Assembly (NCBI RefSeq): GCF_024584515.1
Contig: NZ_CP102173.1
Span: forward strand, 1,178,001 to 1,242,000
Direction: 5' to 3'
DNA from: Aeromicrobium wangtongii
GTDB lineage: Bacteria; Actinomycetota; Actinomycetes; Propionibacteriales; Nocardioidaceae
Length of the DNA: 64,000 nt
The first letter of the stretch is position 1. The number at the start of each line of letters is the position of its first letter. Below are positions 18,585 through 27,704 of this stretch, in pieces. The translations under genes were made by a program, and so were the position numbers. Below the pieces are notes generated by a model. It worked only from the letters and a program-made list of their open reading frames with translations. It was not told the origin of the DNA and searched no databases.

Positions 18585-18628
18585 GAGCCTGACTCTAAGG
18601 TCAATTCAGCGGAACTGACCAGCGGGAA

Positions 18629-18814
18629 CTAGCGCGAGACCTTGCCGGCCTTGAGGCACGACGTGCAGACGTTGACCCGCTGCGGGGTGCCGTTGATGAC
18701 GGCGCGCACGCGCTGGATGTTCGGATCGAAACGACGCTTCGTGCGTCGGTGCGAGTGGGAGACGTTGTGGCCGAAACCAGGTCCCTTGGCACACACATCA
18801 CAGACCGCAGCCAT
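18629..18814 (-). CDS. rpmB: 50S ribosomal protein L28
   Basis: 61 residues. It starts [15 protein letters not shown] and retains both cysteine pairs (Cys5/Cys8 and Cys50/Cys53), so this is the zinc-containing C+ form. Actinobacteria often hold a cysteine-free paralogue induced by zinc starvation, which is not seen here. A good AGGAG site precedes ATG 18814. It is divergent from the DAK2 gene, as in most relatives. Confidence 0.96.
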   Translation of the reverse strand: MAAVCDVCAKGPGFGHNVSHSHRRTKRRFDPNIQRVRAVINGTPQRVNVCTSCLKAGKVSR

Positions 18815-18984
18815 GGCGAACTCCTGAAATATTGAGACTTACCGAGAAATGGGGATGCTGTCGGGAGGACGGTGACCCGCACTGCCAGACGACAACCGCT
18901 CAAGAATAGCCGACCACCCGACGCCGATGCCAATCAGGCCGTCTGGTCGGCCCACGAGGGGGTGGCGGACGATAGCCTCGCCCC

Positions 18985-20571
18985 ATGGGCCTCACCCTCA
19001 ACGCCGCGGCATTTCGCGCGTGGACGCAGCTGTGCGCGGGAGCCCTGTCGTCCGCACGCGCCGAGATCGACGCCCTCAACGTGTTCCCGGTCCCCGACAG
19101 CGACACCGGGACGAATGCGTACCTGACCTTCGTGTCGGGCGATGACGCCGTGCAGGCGCAGCCGCAGGACGCCGGCTTCGACGAGCTGGTCAAGGCCTAT
19201 GTCGACGGGCTGCTGACCGGCGCCAAGGGCAACACCGGCGTCATCTTGTCCCAGCTGGTGCGGGCCTGCTTCGCCGACCTGTCGATCCGGCGGGAGGTCA
19301 GCGCGGCCGACGTCGCCCAGGCCTTCGTCGCGGCGTCGGACGCCGCGTGGGCGGCGGTCGGCGCACCCGTCGAGGGCACCATCTTGTCGGTCGCGAAGGC
19401 CGCCGCGGCCGGTGCGACCGAGGCGGCCGAGGCCGGGGTCGACGGCCGCACCGTCTTCGCCAGGGCGGCACGAGCGGCTCGCGAGGCGCTGGCCCGCACC
19501 CCTGAGCAGATGGACCTGCTGCGGCGCTCGGGCGTCGTCGACGCCGGCGGGCGCGCGCTCGTCGTGGTGCTCGACGCGACCGAGCAGGCGCTGACCGGGC
19601 GCGTCCCCGAGCAGGTGTCGGCTCACGTCCCCCAGCCGATCCCCGTCACGGGCGACGACCTCAGCGCCGACGGACCCTCCTACGAGGTCATGTACCTGCT
19701 CGAGGCTGACGACGACCGCATCCCCGAGCTCCGCTCGGCCCTCATGGCGCTGGGCGACTCGCTCGTCGTGGTGGGCGGTGAGCGCCTCTGGAACGTGCAC
19801 GTGCACGTCGACGACGTCGGTGCCGCGATCGAGGTGGGCATCGCCGCGGGCCGTCCCTACCGCATCGCCGTCACGCACTTCGCCGACCAGGTGGCGCGCG
19901 GTCCGCGCCTGGACCGGGTCGTCATCGCCGCGACGACCGGGACGGGTCTCACCGGGCTGTGCCGCGAGGTCGGGGCCCACACGTTGGAGTTCAGCCGCGA
20001 GCAGCCGCTGACCGTGGCCGAGATGAGTGCGTCGCTGCGCGAGGCAGGTGCCGGCGAGATCATCGTGCTGCCCAACAACATCCGCTACATCCGCCAGTTC
20101 GAGGCCGCCGCGCAAGCCGCCCGGCAGGACGGCATCCGGGTCGCCGTCATCCCGACCCATGCGCAGGTGCAGGGACTCGCCGCGCTGGCCGTCCACGATC
20201 CGGGGCTCGGTTTCGACGAGGTCGTGGTCGCGATGTCCAGCGCCGCGGCCCACACGCAGCACGGTGCGGTCACGTTCGCGACGGAGCCGGGCATCACGAT
20301 GGCGGGCCCGGTCGGCCCCGGCGACGTCCTGGGCGTCGTCATGGGCGACTTCGCGGTGATCGGCCACGAGGTGCTCGAGGTGGCGTACGGCGTCATCGAC
20401 CGCATCCTGTCGCCCGCCGCCGAGATGGTGACCGTCGTCCTGGGCGACGGCGCCGACCCGCAGCACGCGGACGCCATCGGCGAGTACCTGCGGGTCTCGC
20501 GGCCCGATGTCGATCTCGTGGTCTACGAGGGCGGCCAGGAGAACTATCCGTTGTTCATCGCGGTCGAGTGA
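18985..20571 (+). CDS. DAK2-domain protein, FakA-like fatty-acid kinase
   Basis: 528 residues. The N-terminal DhaL/DAK2 domain (residues about 1-195) has the metal-binding FPVPDSDTGTN and the GAKGNTGVILSQ loop; the C-terminal ~300 residues are the FakA-associated region. In Firmicutes, FakA phosphorylates fatty acids presented by a FakB (DegV) partner; no DegV gene lies in this window. The stop overlaps the recG start (TGATG), the conserved actinobacterial order. Confidence 0.85.
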   Translation: MGLTLNAAAFRAWTQLCAGALSSARAEIDALNVFPVPDSDTGTNAYLTFVSGDDAVQAQPQDAGFDELVKAYVDGLLTGAKGNTGVILSQLVRACFADLSIRREVSAADVAQAFVAASDAAWAAVGAPVEGTILSVAKAAAAGATEAAEAGVDGRTVFARAARAAREALARTPEQMDLLRRSGVVDAGGRALVVVLDATEQALTGRVPEQVSAHVPQPIPVTGDDLSADGPSYEVMYLLEADDDRIPELRSALMALGDSLVVVGGERLWNVHVHVDDVGAAIEVGIAAGRPYRIAVTHFADQVARGPRLDRVVIAATTGTGLTGLCREVGAHTLEFSREQPLTVAEMSASLREAGAGEIIVLPNNIRYIRQFEAAAQAARQDGIRVAVIPTHAQVQGLAALAVHDPGLGFDEVVVAMSSAAAHTQHGAVTFATEPGITMAGPVGPGDVLGVVMGDFAVIGHEVLEVAYGVIDRILSPAAEMVTVVLGDGADPQHADAIGEYLRVSRPDVDLVVYEGGQENYPLFIAVE

Positions 20572-22712
20572 TGGTCGACCTCACCACGAAGCTGGTCAAC
20601 GTGATCGGCGACAAGACCGCCAAGCCGTTGGAGAAGGCCTTCGGCATGCGGGTCGTCGGCGACCTGCTGCGTCACTACCCACGCCGCTACGCCGAGCTGG
20701 GCAAGCTGACCGATCTGTCGAAGCTGGAGGTCGGCCAGCACGTTACGATCATGGCGCGCGTCGCCTCGGTCAAGAACTACTCCTTCGGCCCCGGCGGCAA
20801 GCGGACCCGCACCGAGGTCGTGGTGACCGACGGCACCGGGCGGTTGACCCTGACGTTCTTCCAGCAGGCGTGGCGGCTCAAGGCGATGGGCGACGGCTCC
20901 CTGGGCCTGGCGGCGGGGGTCGTGAGCCAGTTCAACGGCAAGCTGCAGCTGACGCACCCGGACTGGGAGCCGATCGACGAGTCGGCCGATCCCACCGAGT
21001 CGTCCCGGCTGAGCCGCGGCATCATCCCGCTGTACCGCGCCACGGCCAAGATGCCGACGTGGAAGATCGCCCAGTGCGTCGAGATGTGCCTGGACGCCGT
21101 GGGCCCCATGGACGACCCGCTCCCGGAGCCGATCCGGGCGGCGCGGGGCTTCTACGACATGTCCGGGTCCTTCGAGGCCATCCACCGTCCCCGCAGCGAG
21201 AAGGACTGGCAGGTGGGCCGTGACCGGTTCCGCTTCGAGGAGGCCTTCGTCGTCCAGACGGTCTTCGCGCAGCGCCGTCACGCCCTCGAGCACGAGCGCG
21301 CCGTGGCCCGTCCGCCCGTCGACGGGGGCCTGCGCGACCGGTTCGAGCATCAGCTGCCGTTCACGCTCACGGGCGGGCAGCGCACGGTCGTCGGTGAGGT
21401 CTCGGCCGATCTGTCCCGCACGCACCCGATGCACCGGCTGCTGCAGGGCGAGGTCGGATCGGGCAAGACGATCGTGGCGCTGCTGGCGATGCTGCAGGTC
21501 GTCGACGCCGGGGCGCAAGCGGCGCTGCTCGCGCCGACCGAGGTGCTCGCATCGCAGCACTATCGCGCGATCACCGCGATGCTCGGCGACCTGGCGAAGG
21601 GTGGGATGCTCGGCGGCGCCGACGTGGCCACCCGGGTCCGCCTGCTGACCGGGTCGCTGGGCGCCAAGGCCCGCAACGCCTCCCTGCTGGACGCCGCATC
21701 CGGCGAGGCGGGCATCGTGATCGGCACGCACGCCCTGATCCAGGACCACGTGCAGTTCGCCGAGCTCGGCCTGCTGGTCGTGGACGAGCAGCACCGGTTC
21801 GGCGTCGAGCAGCGGGCGGCGCTGGTCGACCGCTCGGAGGTCAAGCCGCACGTCCTGGTCATGACCGCGACCCCCATCCCGCGCACCATCGCGATGACGG
21901 TGTTCGGCGACCTGGAGGTCTCGACGCTGCGCGAGCTGCCCGCCGGGCGTCAGCCCATCCAGACCACCGTCGTGCCGTACCTGGAGCGGCCCGCATGGCT
22001 CGAGCGTGGGTGGGAGCGGGTGCGCGAGGAGGTCGGCAAGGGACGCCAGGCCTATGTGGTCGTCTCCCGCATCGGAGACGTCGACGAGGACGGCACCAAC
22101 GAGACGTCCTCGCTGGTCGAGCTGCACGAGGAGCTGGTCGGTGGCCCGCTGCACGGGCTTCGCGTCGGCGCGCTGCACGGACGGATGAGCCCCGACGACA
22201 AGGACGCGACGATGAACGCCTTCGCGGCGGGCGATCTGGACGTCCTCGTCGCGACGACCGTCGTCGAGGTCGGCGTCGACGTGCCCAACGCCACGGTCAT
22301 GGTGATCATGGACGCGGACCGGTTCGGCGTCTCCCAGCTGCACCAGCTGCGAGGGCGGGTCGGCCGCGGCTCGGAGGCCGGGCTGTGCCTGCTGGTCACC
22401 GGCAGCGATCCTGACTCGCCGGCCCGCGAGCGCCTCGACGCGGTGGCGTCGACGACCGACGGCTTCGAGCTGTCGCGGCTCGACGCCGAGCTGCGGCGCG
22501 AGGGCGATGTGCTCGGCGCGGCGCAGTCGGGCGTCCGCTCCAGCCTGCGCCTGCTCTCGGTGGTCAAGGACGGTGCGGTCATCGACGAGGCCCGCGCCGA
22601 GGCCGACGCCCTCGTGCTGGCCGATCCCTCGCTGGCCGACCACCCGGCGCTGGCGGCGGCGGTCGACGAGCTGGAGCACTCCGAGCAGGCCGACTACCTG
22701 GAGAGAACATGA
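20571..22712 (+). CDS. recG: ATP-dependent DNA helicase RecG
   Basis: 713 residues. An N-terminal OB-fold wedge domain (about 60-160) is followed by a superfamily 2 motor. The Walker A is GEVGSGKTIVALLA, the DEAH-type box reads VVDEQHRFG, then MTATPIPRTI and the C-terminal QLHQLRGRVGRGS. It remodels stalled forks and branched DNA. Overlaps exist on both sides: one base with DAK2 and four bases with rsmD. Confidence 0.95.
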   Translation: MVDLTTKLVNVIGDKTAKPLEKAFGMRVVGDLLRHYPRRYAELGKLTDLSKLEVGQHVTIMARVASVKNYSFGPGGKRTRTEVVVTDGTGRLTLTFFQQAWRLKAMGDGSLGLAAGVVSQFNGKLQLTHPDWEPIDESADPTESSRLSRGIIPLYRATAKMPTWKIAQCVEMCLDAVGPMDDPLPEPIRAARGFYDMSGSFEAIHRPRSEKDWQVGRDRFRFEEAFVVQTVFAQRRHALEHERAVARPPVDGGLRDRFEHQLPFTLTGGQRTVVGEVSADLSRTHPMHRLLQGEVGSGKTIVALLAMLQVVDAGAQAALLAPTEVLASQHYRAITAMLGDLAKGGMLGGADVATRVRLLTGSLGAKARNASLLDAASGEAGIVIGTHALIQDHVQFAELGLLVVDEQHRFGVEQRAALVDRSEVKPHVLVMTATPIPRTIAMTVFGDLEVSTLRELPAGRQPIQTTVVPYLERPAWLERGWERVREEVGKGRQAYVVVSRIGDVDEDGTNETSSLVELHEELVGGPLHGLRVGALHGRMSPDDKDATMNAFAAGDLDVLVATTVVEVGVDVPNATVMVIMDADRFGVSQLHQLRGRVGRGSEAGLCLLVTGSDPDSPARERLDAVASTTDGFELSRLDAELRREGDVLGAAQSGVRSSLRLLSVVKDGAVIDEARAEADALVLADPSLADHPALAAAVDELEHSEQADYLERT

Positions 22713-23275
22713 CACGCATCATCGCCGGCCAGTACGGCGGACGCCGCATCCAAGCACCCAAGGGCGACGGCACCCGGCCGACCTCGGACCGGGTCCGGGA
22801 GGCCTTGTTCTCGTCGCTGGAGTCCGAGCTGGGGGGCTTCGACGGCGTCCGTGTGCTGGATCTGTTCGCCGGCTCGGGTGCCCTGGGCATCGAGGCGCTG
22901 TCGCGCGGCGCCGAGCACGCCGTGTTCGTCGAGGCCAACACGCAGGCGGCCTCGGTCATCAAGCGCAACCTGTCCGAGCTCGGGGCGCCCGGCGTCGTGG
23001 AGCGCAGCAAGGCCGAGCGGTGGGTCGAGGACGGCGACCGGGACACCTTCGACCTGGTGTTCGTCGACCCCCCGTACGCGCTGCCCACCGATGCCGTCGC
23101 GGGGCTGGTCGCCGCCGTCAACGAGTCGTTCGGGGACGCGGACACGTTGTTCGTCGTCGAGCGGTCGACCCGCGACCCGTTCGTGTGGCCGGAGGGCGTC
23201 GAAGGTCTGCGCAGCAAGAAGTACGGGGAGACGACGCTCTGGTACGGACGCGCTGCGGTACGGTCGCTGGCATGA
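22709..23275 (+). CDS. rsmD: 16S rRNA (guanine966-N2)-methyltransferase
   Basis: 188 residues. It starts MTRIIAGQYGGRRIQAPKG and has the SAM-binding motif LDLFAGSGALGIEALSRGA and the catalytic FVDPPYALP. It methylates G966 in helix 31 of 16S rRNA. ATGA overlaps couple it to recG before and coaD after. Confidence 0.93.
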   Translation: MTRIIAGQYGGRRIQAPKGDGTRPTSDRVREALFSSLESELGGFDGVRVLDLFAGSGALGIEALSRGAEHAVFVEANTQAASVIKRNLSELGAPGVVERSKAERWVEDGDRDTFDLVFVDPPYALPTDAVAGLVAAVNESFGDADTLFVVERSTRDPFVWPEGVEGLRSKKYGETTLWYGRAAVRSLA

Positions 23276-23745
23276 CGAAGGTCGTGTGCCCCGGTTCGTT
23301 CGATCCCGTGACCAACGGGCACCTGGACATCGTGGAGCGGTCCGCCCACCTGTTCGACGAGGTCGTCGTGGCGGTGCTGGTCAACGAGAACAAGAAGGGC
23401 CTGTTCACGATCGAGGAGCGCCTCGACCTGCTGACCGAGGCCACCCGGCACCTGCCCAACGTCTCCACCGCGTCCTTCACTGGGCTGCTGGTCGACTTCT
23501 GCACCAGCAACGGCATCGACGCGATCGTCAAGGGTCTGCGCGCGGTCACCGACTTCGACTACGAGCTGCAGATGGCGCAGATGAACGGCAGCCTCACCGA
23601 TGTCGACACCGTCTTCATCCCGACGTCCCCGGAGTACTCCTTCCTGGCCTCGAGCCTGGTCAAGGAGGTCGCCAAGCACGGCGGCGACGTCTCGGCGCTC
23701 GTCCCCGGCTTCGTCAACGACGAGCTGAAGAAGAAGTACGCCTGA
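23272..23745 (+). CDS. coaD: pantetheine-phosphate adenylyltransferase
   Basis: 157 residues. The nucleotidyltransferase motif CPGSFDPVTNGHLD sits at the N-terminus, with KGLRAVTDFDYELQMAQMN and the C-terminal PEYSFLASSLVKEVA. It makes dephospho-CoA, the fourth step of CoA synthesis. It is the last gene of the DAK2-recG-rsmD-coaD run. An ECF sigma promoter begins two bases after its stop. Confidence 0.96.
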   Translation: MTKVVCPGSFDPVTNGHLDIVERSAHLFDEVVVAVLVNENKKGLFTIEERLDLLTEATRHLPNVSTASFTGLLVDFCTSNGIDAIVKGLRAVTDFDYELQMAQMNGSLTDVDTVFIPTSPEYSFLASSLVKEVAKHGGDVSALVPGFVNDELKKKYA

Positions 23746-23746
23746 C

Positions 23747-23773
23747 GGTCACATCTGTCAGGCCTCAGGCGTC
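23747..23773 (+). promoter_or_regulatory. ECF41-type promoter upstream of the ECF sigma gene
   Basis: GGTCACA (23747-23753) and CGTC (23770-23773) are separated by exactly 16 bases. The consensus I recall for ECF41-group sigma factors is TGTCACA-N16-CGTC, so one base differs. The ATG follows CGTC by eight bases, so the transcript should be leaderless or nearly so. This implies autoregulation. Confidence 0.6.
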
Positions 23774-23781
23774 ATACAGAC

Positions 23782-24648
23782 ATGGACCCCACCGAGGCCT
23801 TCGAGGCCGAGCGACCGAGGCTGACCCGGCTCGCGACCCGCGTGCTCGGCGACCCGGCGGAGGCCGAGGACGTCGTGCAGCAGGCGTGGCTGCGTCTGCA
23901 CTCCGCCGGGAGCGACATCGCGAGCCTTCCCGCGTGGCTCACGACGGTGACCGGCCGGCTGTGCCTGGATCGGCTGCGGGTCCGGACGCCGGTGCCGGTC
24001 GAGGACGTCGAGGCGACGGAGCACGCCGCTGATCCCGCCGACGACGTCGCGGTGGCCGACTCGGTGGGCGTCGCGCTGAACGTCGTCCTGGAGCGCCTGG
24101 CGCCTCGCGAGCGGGTGGCTTTCGTGCTGCACGACAGCTTCGGCTTCGACTTCTCGGCCATCGCCGCGGTCCTCGACACGACGCCGGCCGCCGCGCGCAA
24201 GCTGGCCTCACGCGCCCGCGCCAAGGTCCGGCAGCCGGCAGCGGAGGACCAGCTGACCGACTGGGAGGTCGTCGACGCCTTCATGGCCGCCGCGCGCGAG
24301 GGCGACTTCGAGCGGCTCATCGCGCTCCTGGCCCCGGACGTGGCGGTGACGGCTGACATCGCGGCCGTCGCTGCCGGCACCCCGCAGCGGATCGACGGTC
24401 GCCGTGACGTGGCCCAGTTCTTCAACGGCAGCGCTCACGCCGCGCTGGCGGTGTCGTACCGCGACCGGCCCGGCTACGCGTGGTTCCACCGCGGCGAGGC
24501 CAAGGTGCTGTTCGACTTCTCGCTGGCCGACGGCCGGGTCACCGCGATCACATTCCGCGCCGAGCCCGAGGCGCTTCAGCAGATCACCCGACGCTCGACC
24601 AACGAACACCCGACACTGGGACATTCGACACAGAGGAGAACGCCATGA
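23782..24648 (+). CDS. ECF sigma factor with C-terminal SnoaL-like domain (SigJ/ECF41-like)
   Basis: 288 residues. Sigma region 2 (about 5-70) and region 4 (about 100-155, with LAPRERVAFVLHDSFGFDFSAIAAVLDTTPAAARKL) are followed by a SnoaL_2-like domain (about 165-280) that replaces a separate anti-sigma factor in this class. The linker lacks the WLPEP motif I associate with classic ECF41, so the exact subgroup is open. The stop overlaps the next small gene by ATGA. No adjacent COE-type oxidoreductase gene, the usual ECF41 partner, is present. Confidence 0.85.
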   Translation: MDPTEAFEAERPRLTRLATRVLGDPAEAEDVVQQAWLRLHSAGSDIASLPAWLTTVTGRLCLDRLRVRTPVPVEDVEATEHAADPADDVAVADSVGVALNVVLERLAPRERVAFVLHDSFGFDFSAIAAVLDTTPAAARKLASRARAKVRQPAAEDQLTDWEVVDAFMAAAREGDFERLIALLAPDVAVTADIAAVAAGTPQRIDGRRDVAQFFNGSAHAALAVSYRDRPGYAWFHRGEAKVLFDFSLADGRVTAITFRAEPEALQQITRRSTNEHPTLGHSTQRRTP

Positions 24649-24881
24649 AGACCATGACCTGCCGCCAGCTGGGCGGTCCGTGCGACCTCGAGCACCACGG
24701 AGAGAGCGCCGACGACGTCATCAATGCCCAGGACAAGCACCTCAAGGACGCCGAGAAGGCCGGCGACGCAGCGCACCAGCCGGCGCGCGACGCCATGAAG
24801 GGCCGGTGGCGCCACCCCAAGAAGTCGCTCGGCTGGTACAACGACACGAAGAAGGCCTTCGCCGCCCTCCCCGACGCCTGA
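24645..24881 (+). CDS. small DUF1059-like protein coupled to the ECF sigma gene
   Basis: 78 residues, starting MKTMTCRQLGGPCD, which matches the conserved cysteine-containing start of DUF1059 proteins. The rest is charged and ends with tryptophan-rich RWRHPKKSLGWYNDTKK. A GAGGAG site lies inside the sigma gene, and the start overlaps its stop. It is probably a member of the sigma factor's own operon. Function unknown; the two cysteines (Cys6, Cys13) could bind metal or respond to redox, which is speculation. Confidence 0.65.
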   Translation: MKTMTCRQLGGPCDLEHHGESADDVINAQDKHLKDAEKAGDAAHQPARDAMKGRWRHPKKSLGWYNDTKKAFAALPDA

Positions 24882-24903
24882 CCCGGTCAAACCCCCACGC
24901 GCG

Positions 24904-26088
24904 TCAGTCGGGCAGGTGGGGGGCGGCGATCGGGTCGCGCTTGCCCAGCTGGACGGCACGGCGCAGGGCGGCCGAGCCGAACTTGTCGCGCACCGCGTCG
25001 ATGGCGTCGTCCAGCTCGGCCCCGGAGGTGACGTCCAGCGGCAGTGCCAGCTGTTCGGGCTGGTCGTCGAGCGAGCCGAGGGTCACCCCGATCAGCGTGA
25101 TGCCCTTGTCCTTGATCGTCCCGGCGCGGGACGCCAGCAGGCGCCGGGCGACGTCGAGCACCGTCACGGTGTGGGCGGTCGGGCGGGCCAGGGTGTGCGA
25201 GGAGGTGGAGCGGGTGAAGTCGCCGAAGCGCAGCTGGATCGTGACGGTGCTGCCCGTGCGTCCGGCGGCGCGCATCCGCCGGGTCACCCGGTCGACGAGG
25301 GTGAGCAGCGCGAGGTCGATCTCGGCGGGGGAGTGATCGCCTCCGCCCATCGCGTGCTGGGCGCCCATCGAGCCGCGGCGCTTGCCGGTCTGGACCGGAC
25401 GGGGATCCCGGTTGTGCGCCAGGGCGTGCAGGTGGCGCCCGGCTCCTGAGCCGAGCAGCTGCACCAGCTCGATCTCGAGCATCTTGGCCACATCGCCAAC
25501 CGTGTGGATGCGGGCGTCCCGCAGCTTGCCCGAGGTGACCTTGCCGACACCCCAGAGCCGCTCGACCGGCAGGGCGTGCAGGAACTCCAGCTCGCGCTCG
25601 ACGGGGACGACCAGCAGGCCCTCGGGCTTGGAGACCGCCGAGGCGACCTTCGCGAGGTACTTGGTGCGGGCGACCCCGACCGAGATCGGCAGGCCGACGC
25701 GCTCGCGCACGTCGACGCGCAGCTGGGCGGCGATGGCCGACGGCAGCCCGCGGATGCGGCGCAGTCCGCCGACCTCGAGGAAGGCCTCGTCGATCGACAG
25801 GCCCTCGACCAGCGGCGTCGTGTCGTGAAACACCTCGAACACCGCGCGACTGGCCTCGGTGTAGGCCTCGAAGCGGGCCGGCACCACGATGGCGTCGGGG
25901 CACACGCGCAGCGCCTGGCGTCCACCCATCGCGGTGCGGACGCCGCGCGCCTTGGCCTCGTAGCTGGCGGCCAGCACGACGCCGCCGCCCACGATGACCG
26001 GCCGTCCTCGCAATGCCGGGTCGTCGCGCTGCTCGACCGAGGCGTAGAACGCGTCGAGGTCTGCGTGCAGCACGGTGCCCTCGGTCAT
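24904..26088 (-). CDS. dinB: DNA polymerase IV
   Basis: 394 residues of the Y family. The catalytic acids lie in LHADLDAFYASVEQ and LSIDEAFLEV. Helix-hairpin-helix and little-finger domains follow, and near the C-terminus QLALPL fits a beta-clamp-binding motif. ATG 26088 is preferred over an in-frame start ten codons upstream. It copies damaged DNA with low fidelity. It converges on the ECF/DUF1059 pair with a 22-bp gap and is divergent from yceD. Confidence 0.93.
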   Translation of the reverse strand: MTEGTVLHADLDAFYASVEQRDDPALRGRPVIVGGGVVLAASYEAKARGVRTAMGGRQALRVCPDAIVVPARFEAYTEASRAVFEVFHDTTPLVEGLSIDEAFLEVGGLRRIRGLPSAIAAQLRVDVRERVGLPISVGVARTKYLAKVASAVSKPEGLLVVPVERELEFLHALPVERLWGVGKVTSGKLRDARIHTVGDVAKMLEIELVQLLGSGAGRHLHALAHNRDPRPVQTGKRRGSMGAQHAMGGGDHSPAEIDLALLTLVDRVTRRMRAAGRTGSTVTIQLRFGDFTRSTSSHTLARPTAHTVTVLDVARRLLASRAGTIKDKGITLIGVTLGSLDDQPEQLALPLDVTSGAELDDAIDAVRDKFGSAALRRAVQLGKRDPIAAPHLPD

Positions 26089-26213
26089 GGCTTCCAGTCT
26101 CGCACCCGCCTCCGACACGGGCGGGGCCGATTGGCCTCGGCGTGGTCCGCCGGGTTACGATTGACGTCGGCCTGTTCGCAGGTTTTTCTTTTGTCGTGCT
26201 CTTGGACGGATGA

Positions 26214-26804
26214 GTGAGCGTGCACACCGGACCCCTGGTCTTCGATACCCACGAGATGGGTCGCAAGCCCGGTGCCGAACGCACCTTCACCCGCACGGTC
26301 GAGGCGCCGGCAGAGATGGGTTACGACGTCTACGCCGTGCCCGAGGGCTCCACGATCGAGCTCGAGCTCCGGCTCGAGGCGATCATGGAGGGGATCTTGG
26401 CAACAGGAACCTTCTCGGGTCGGGCCGTGGGCGAGTGTGTGCGGTGCCTGGAGCCGATCGACGAGCCTGTGGTCGTCGGATTCCAGGAGCTTTACCTCTA
26501 CGACGCACCCTCCAACCCGGAGGAGGCGGACGAAGAGGATCATGTCCTCGAGGACGAGCTGCTTGACCTTGAGCCCGTCCTGCGGGACGCGGTGGTGCTT
26601 GCACTTCCGCAGAACCCGTTGTGTGGTCCGGACTGTCCGGGACTGTGCCCCGAGTGTGGGGCACGACTCGCGGATGACCCAGATCACACACACGGTGAGG
26701 CGATCGACCCTCGGTGGTCGGCGCTGAGCCAGCTGGCGGAGCAACCGGTCCCGCCAGCCGACCAGTCAGAGTCGGACATCACGTCCGACAACAGCAAGGA
26801 GTAG
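26214..26804 (+). CDS. yceD: YceD family (DUF177) protein
   Basis: 196 residues from GTG 26214. Conserved features are AVGECVRCLEPIDEPVVV in the centre and the C-terminal LCGPDCPGLCPECGARL cysteine cluster. YceD proteins accumulate with 23S rRNA precursor processing and are nearly always upstream of rpmF, which starts three bases after this stop. An Asp/Glu-rich insert lies around residues 100-125. Confidence 0.9.
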   Translation: MSVHTGPLVFDTHEMGRKPGAERTFTRTVEAPAEMGYDVYAVPEGSTIELELRLEAIMEGILATGTFSGRAVGECVRCLEPIDEPVVVGFQELYLYDAPSNPEEADEEDHVLEDELLDLEPVLRDAVVLALPQNPLCGPDCPGLCPECGARLADDPDHTHGEAIDPRWSALSQLAEQPVPPADQSESDITSDNSKE

Positions 26805-26807
26805 ATC

Positions 26808-26993
26808 GTGGCAGTCCCGAAGAGGAAGATGTCGCGCAGCAACACGCGTCACCGTCGTTCGCAGTGGAAGACCACCGCAACGGCGATCGTCGACTGCGCC
26901 AACCCTGCGTGTGACTCCAAGGTGCAGCCGCACCACGCGTGCACCAAGTGCGGACAGTACGGAGCTCGCGGCGAGCGTCGCCAGGTCCTCTGA
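26808..26993 (+). CDS. rpmF: 50S ribosomal protein L32
   Basis: 61 residues from GTG 26808. It starts [19 protein letters not shown] and has four cysteines in CANPACDSK and CTKCGQYG (zinc-ribbon C+ form). It follows yceD directly, which is the classic pairing. Confidence 0.96.
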   Translation: MAVPKRKMSRSNTRHRRSQWKTTATAIVDCANPACDSKVQPHHACTKCGQYGARGERRQVL

Positions 26994-27697
26994 TCACAGC
27001 CGCACTCAGCGCTGATGCGCTCCGGGAGGTCCTCGGTGTCGAGGACCTGGACCCGGAGCTGCTTCAGCATGCCCTGACGCACCGTTCGTACGCGTACGAG
27101 CACGGCGGGATCCCCAACAACGAGCGCCTGGAGTTCCTGGGCGACTCGGTGCTGGGGCTCGTCGTGACCGACACGCTGTTCACGAACCATCCCGACCTCC
27201 CGGAGGGCCAGCTGGCCAAGCTCCGGGCGGCGGTCGTCAGCGCCAAGGCGCTGGCGGTGGTGGCACGGACGCTCGGCATCGGCGAGCACATCCGCCTCGG
27301 ACGGGGCGAGGAGGCGACCGGCGGTCGCGACAAGGCCTCGATCCTGTCCGACACCGTCGAGGCGATCCTGGGCGCGATCTACGTCCAGTTCGGCATCGAG
27401 CGTGCCGCCGAGGTCATCCACCGGGTCTTCGACCCGGTGATCGCCGACGCCGCCAAGCTCGGCGCCGGCCTGGACTGGAAGACGTCCCTGCAGGAGATCT
27501 CGGCCAACAACGGCCTGGGCGTGCCCCGGTACGTCCTGGTCGGCACCGGCCCCGATCACGACAAGAGCTTCACCGCCGAGGTCGTGGTGGGGGAGCGGAC
27601 GTTCGGCGGCGGCGCCGGACGCTCCAAGAAGGAAGCCGAGCAGATGGTCGCCGAGATCGCCTGGCGCGAGATCAACGCCGGCCTCCAGACCTCCTAG
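26939..27697 (+). CDS. rnc: ribonuclease III
   Basis: The catalytic domain starts by about 27000 and holds the signature [17 protein letters not shown] double-stranded RNA-binding domain fills the last ~70 residues (WKTSLQEIS to MVAEIAW). It processes rRNA precursors. The start is unresolved: no ATG, GTG or TTG lies between the rpmF stop and the conserved domain. The in-frame choices are GTG 26939 or GTG 26948 inside rpmF, or CTG 26990 overlapping its stop. The longest is listed. Up to 252 residues. Confidence 0.88.
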   Translation: MHQVRTVRSSRRASPGPLITAALSADALREVLGVEDLDPELLQHALTHRSYAYEHGGIPNNERLEFLGDSVLGLVVTDTLFTNHPDLPEGQLAKLRAAVVSAKALAVVARTLGIGEHIRLGRGEEATGGRDKASILSDTVEAILGAIYVQFGIERAAEVIHRVFDPVIADAAKLGAGLDWKTSLQEISANNGLGVPRYVLVGTGPDHDKSFTAEVVVGERTFGGGAGRSKKEAEQMVAEIAWREINAGLQTS

Positions 27698-27704
27698 TCG
27701 CGCC

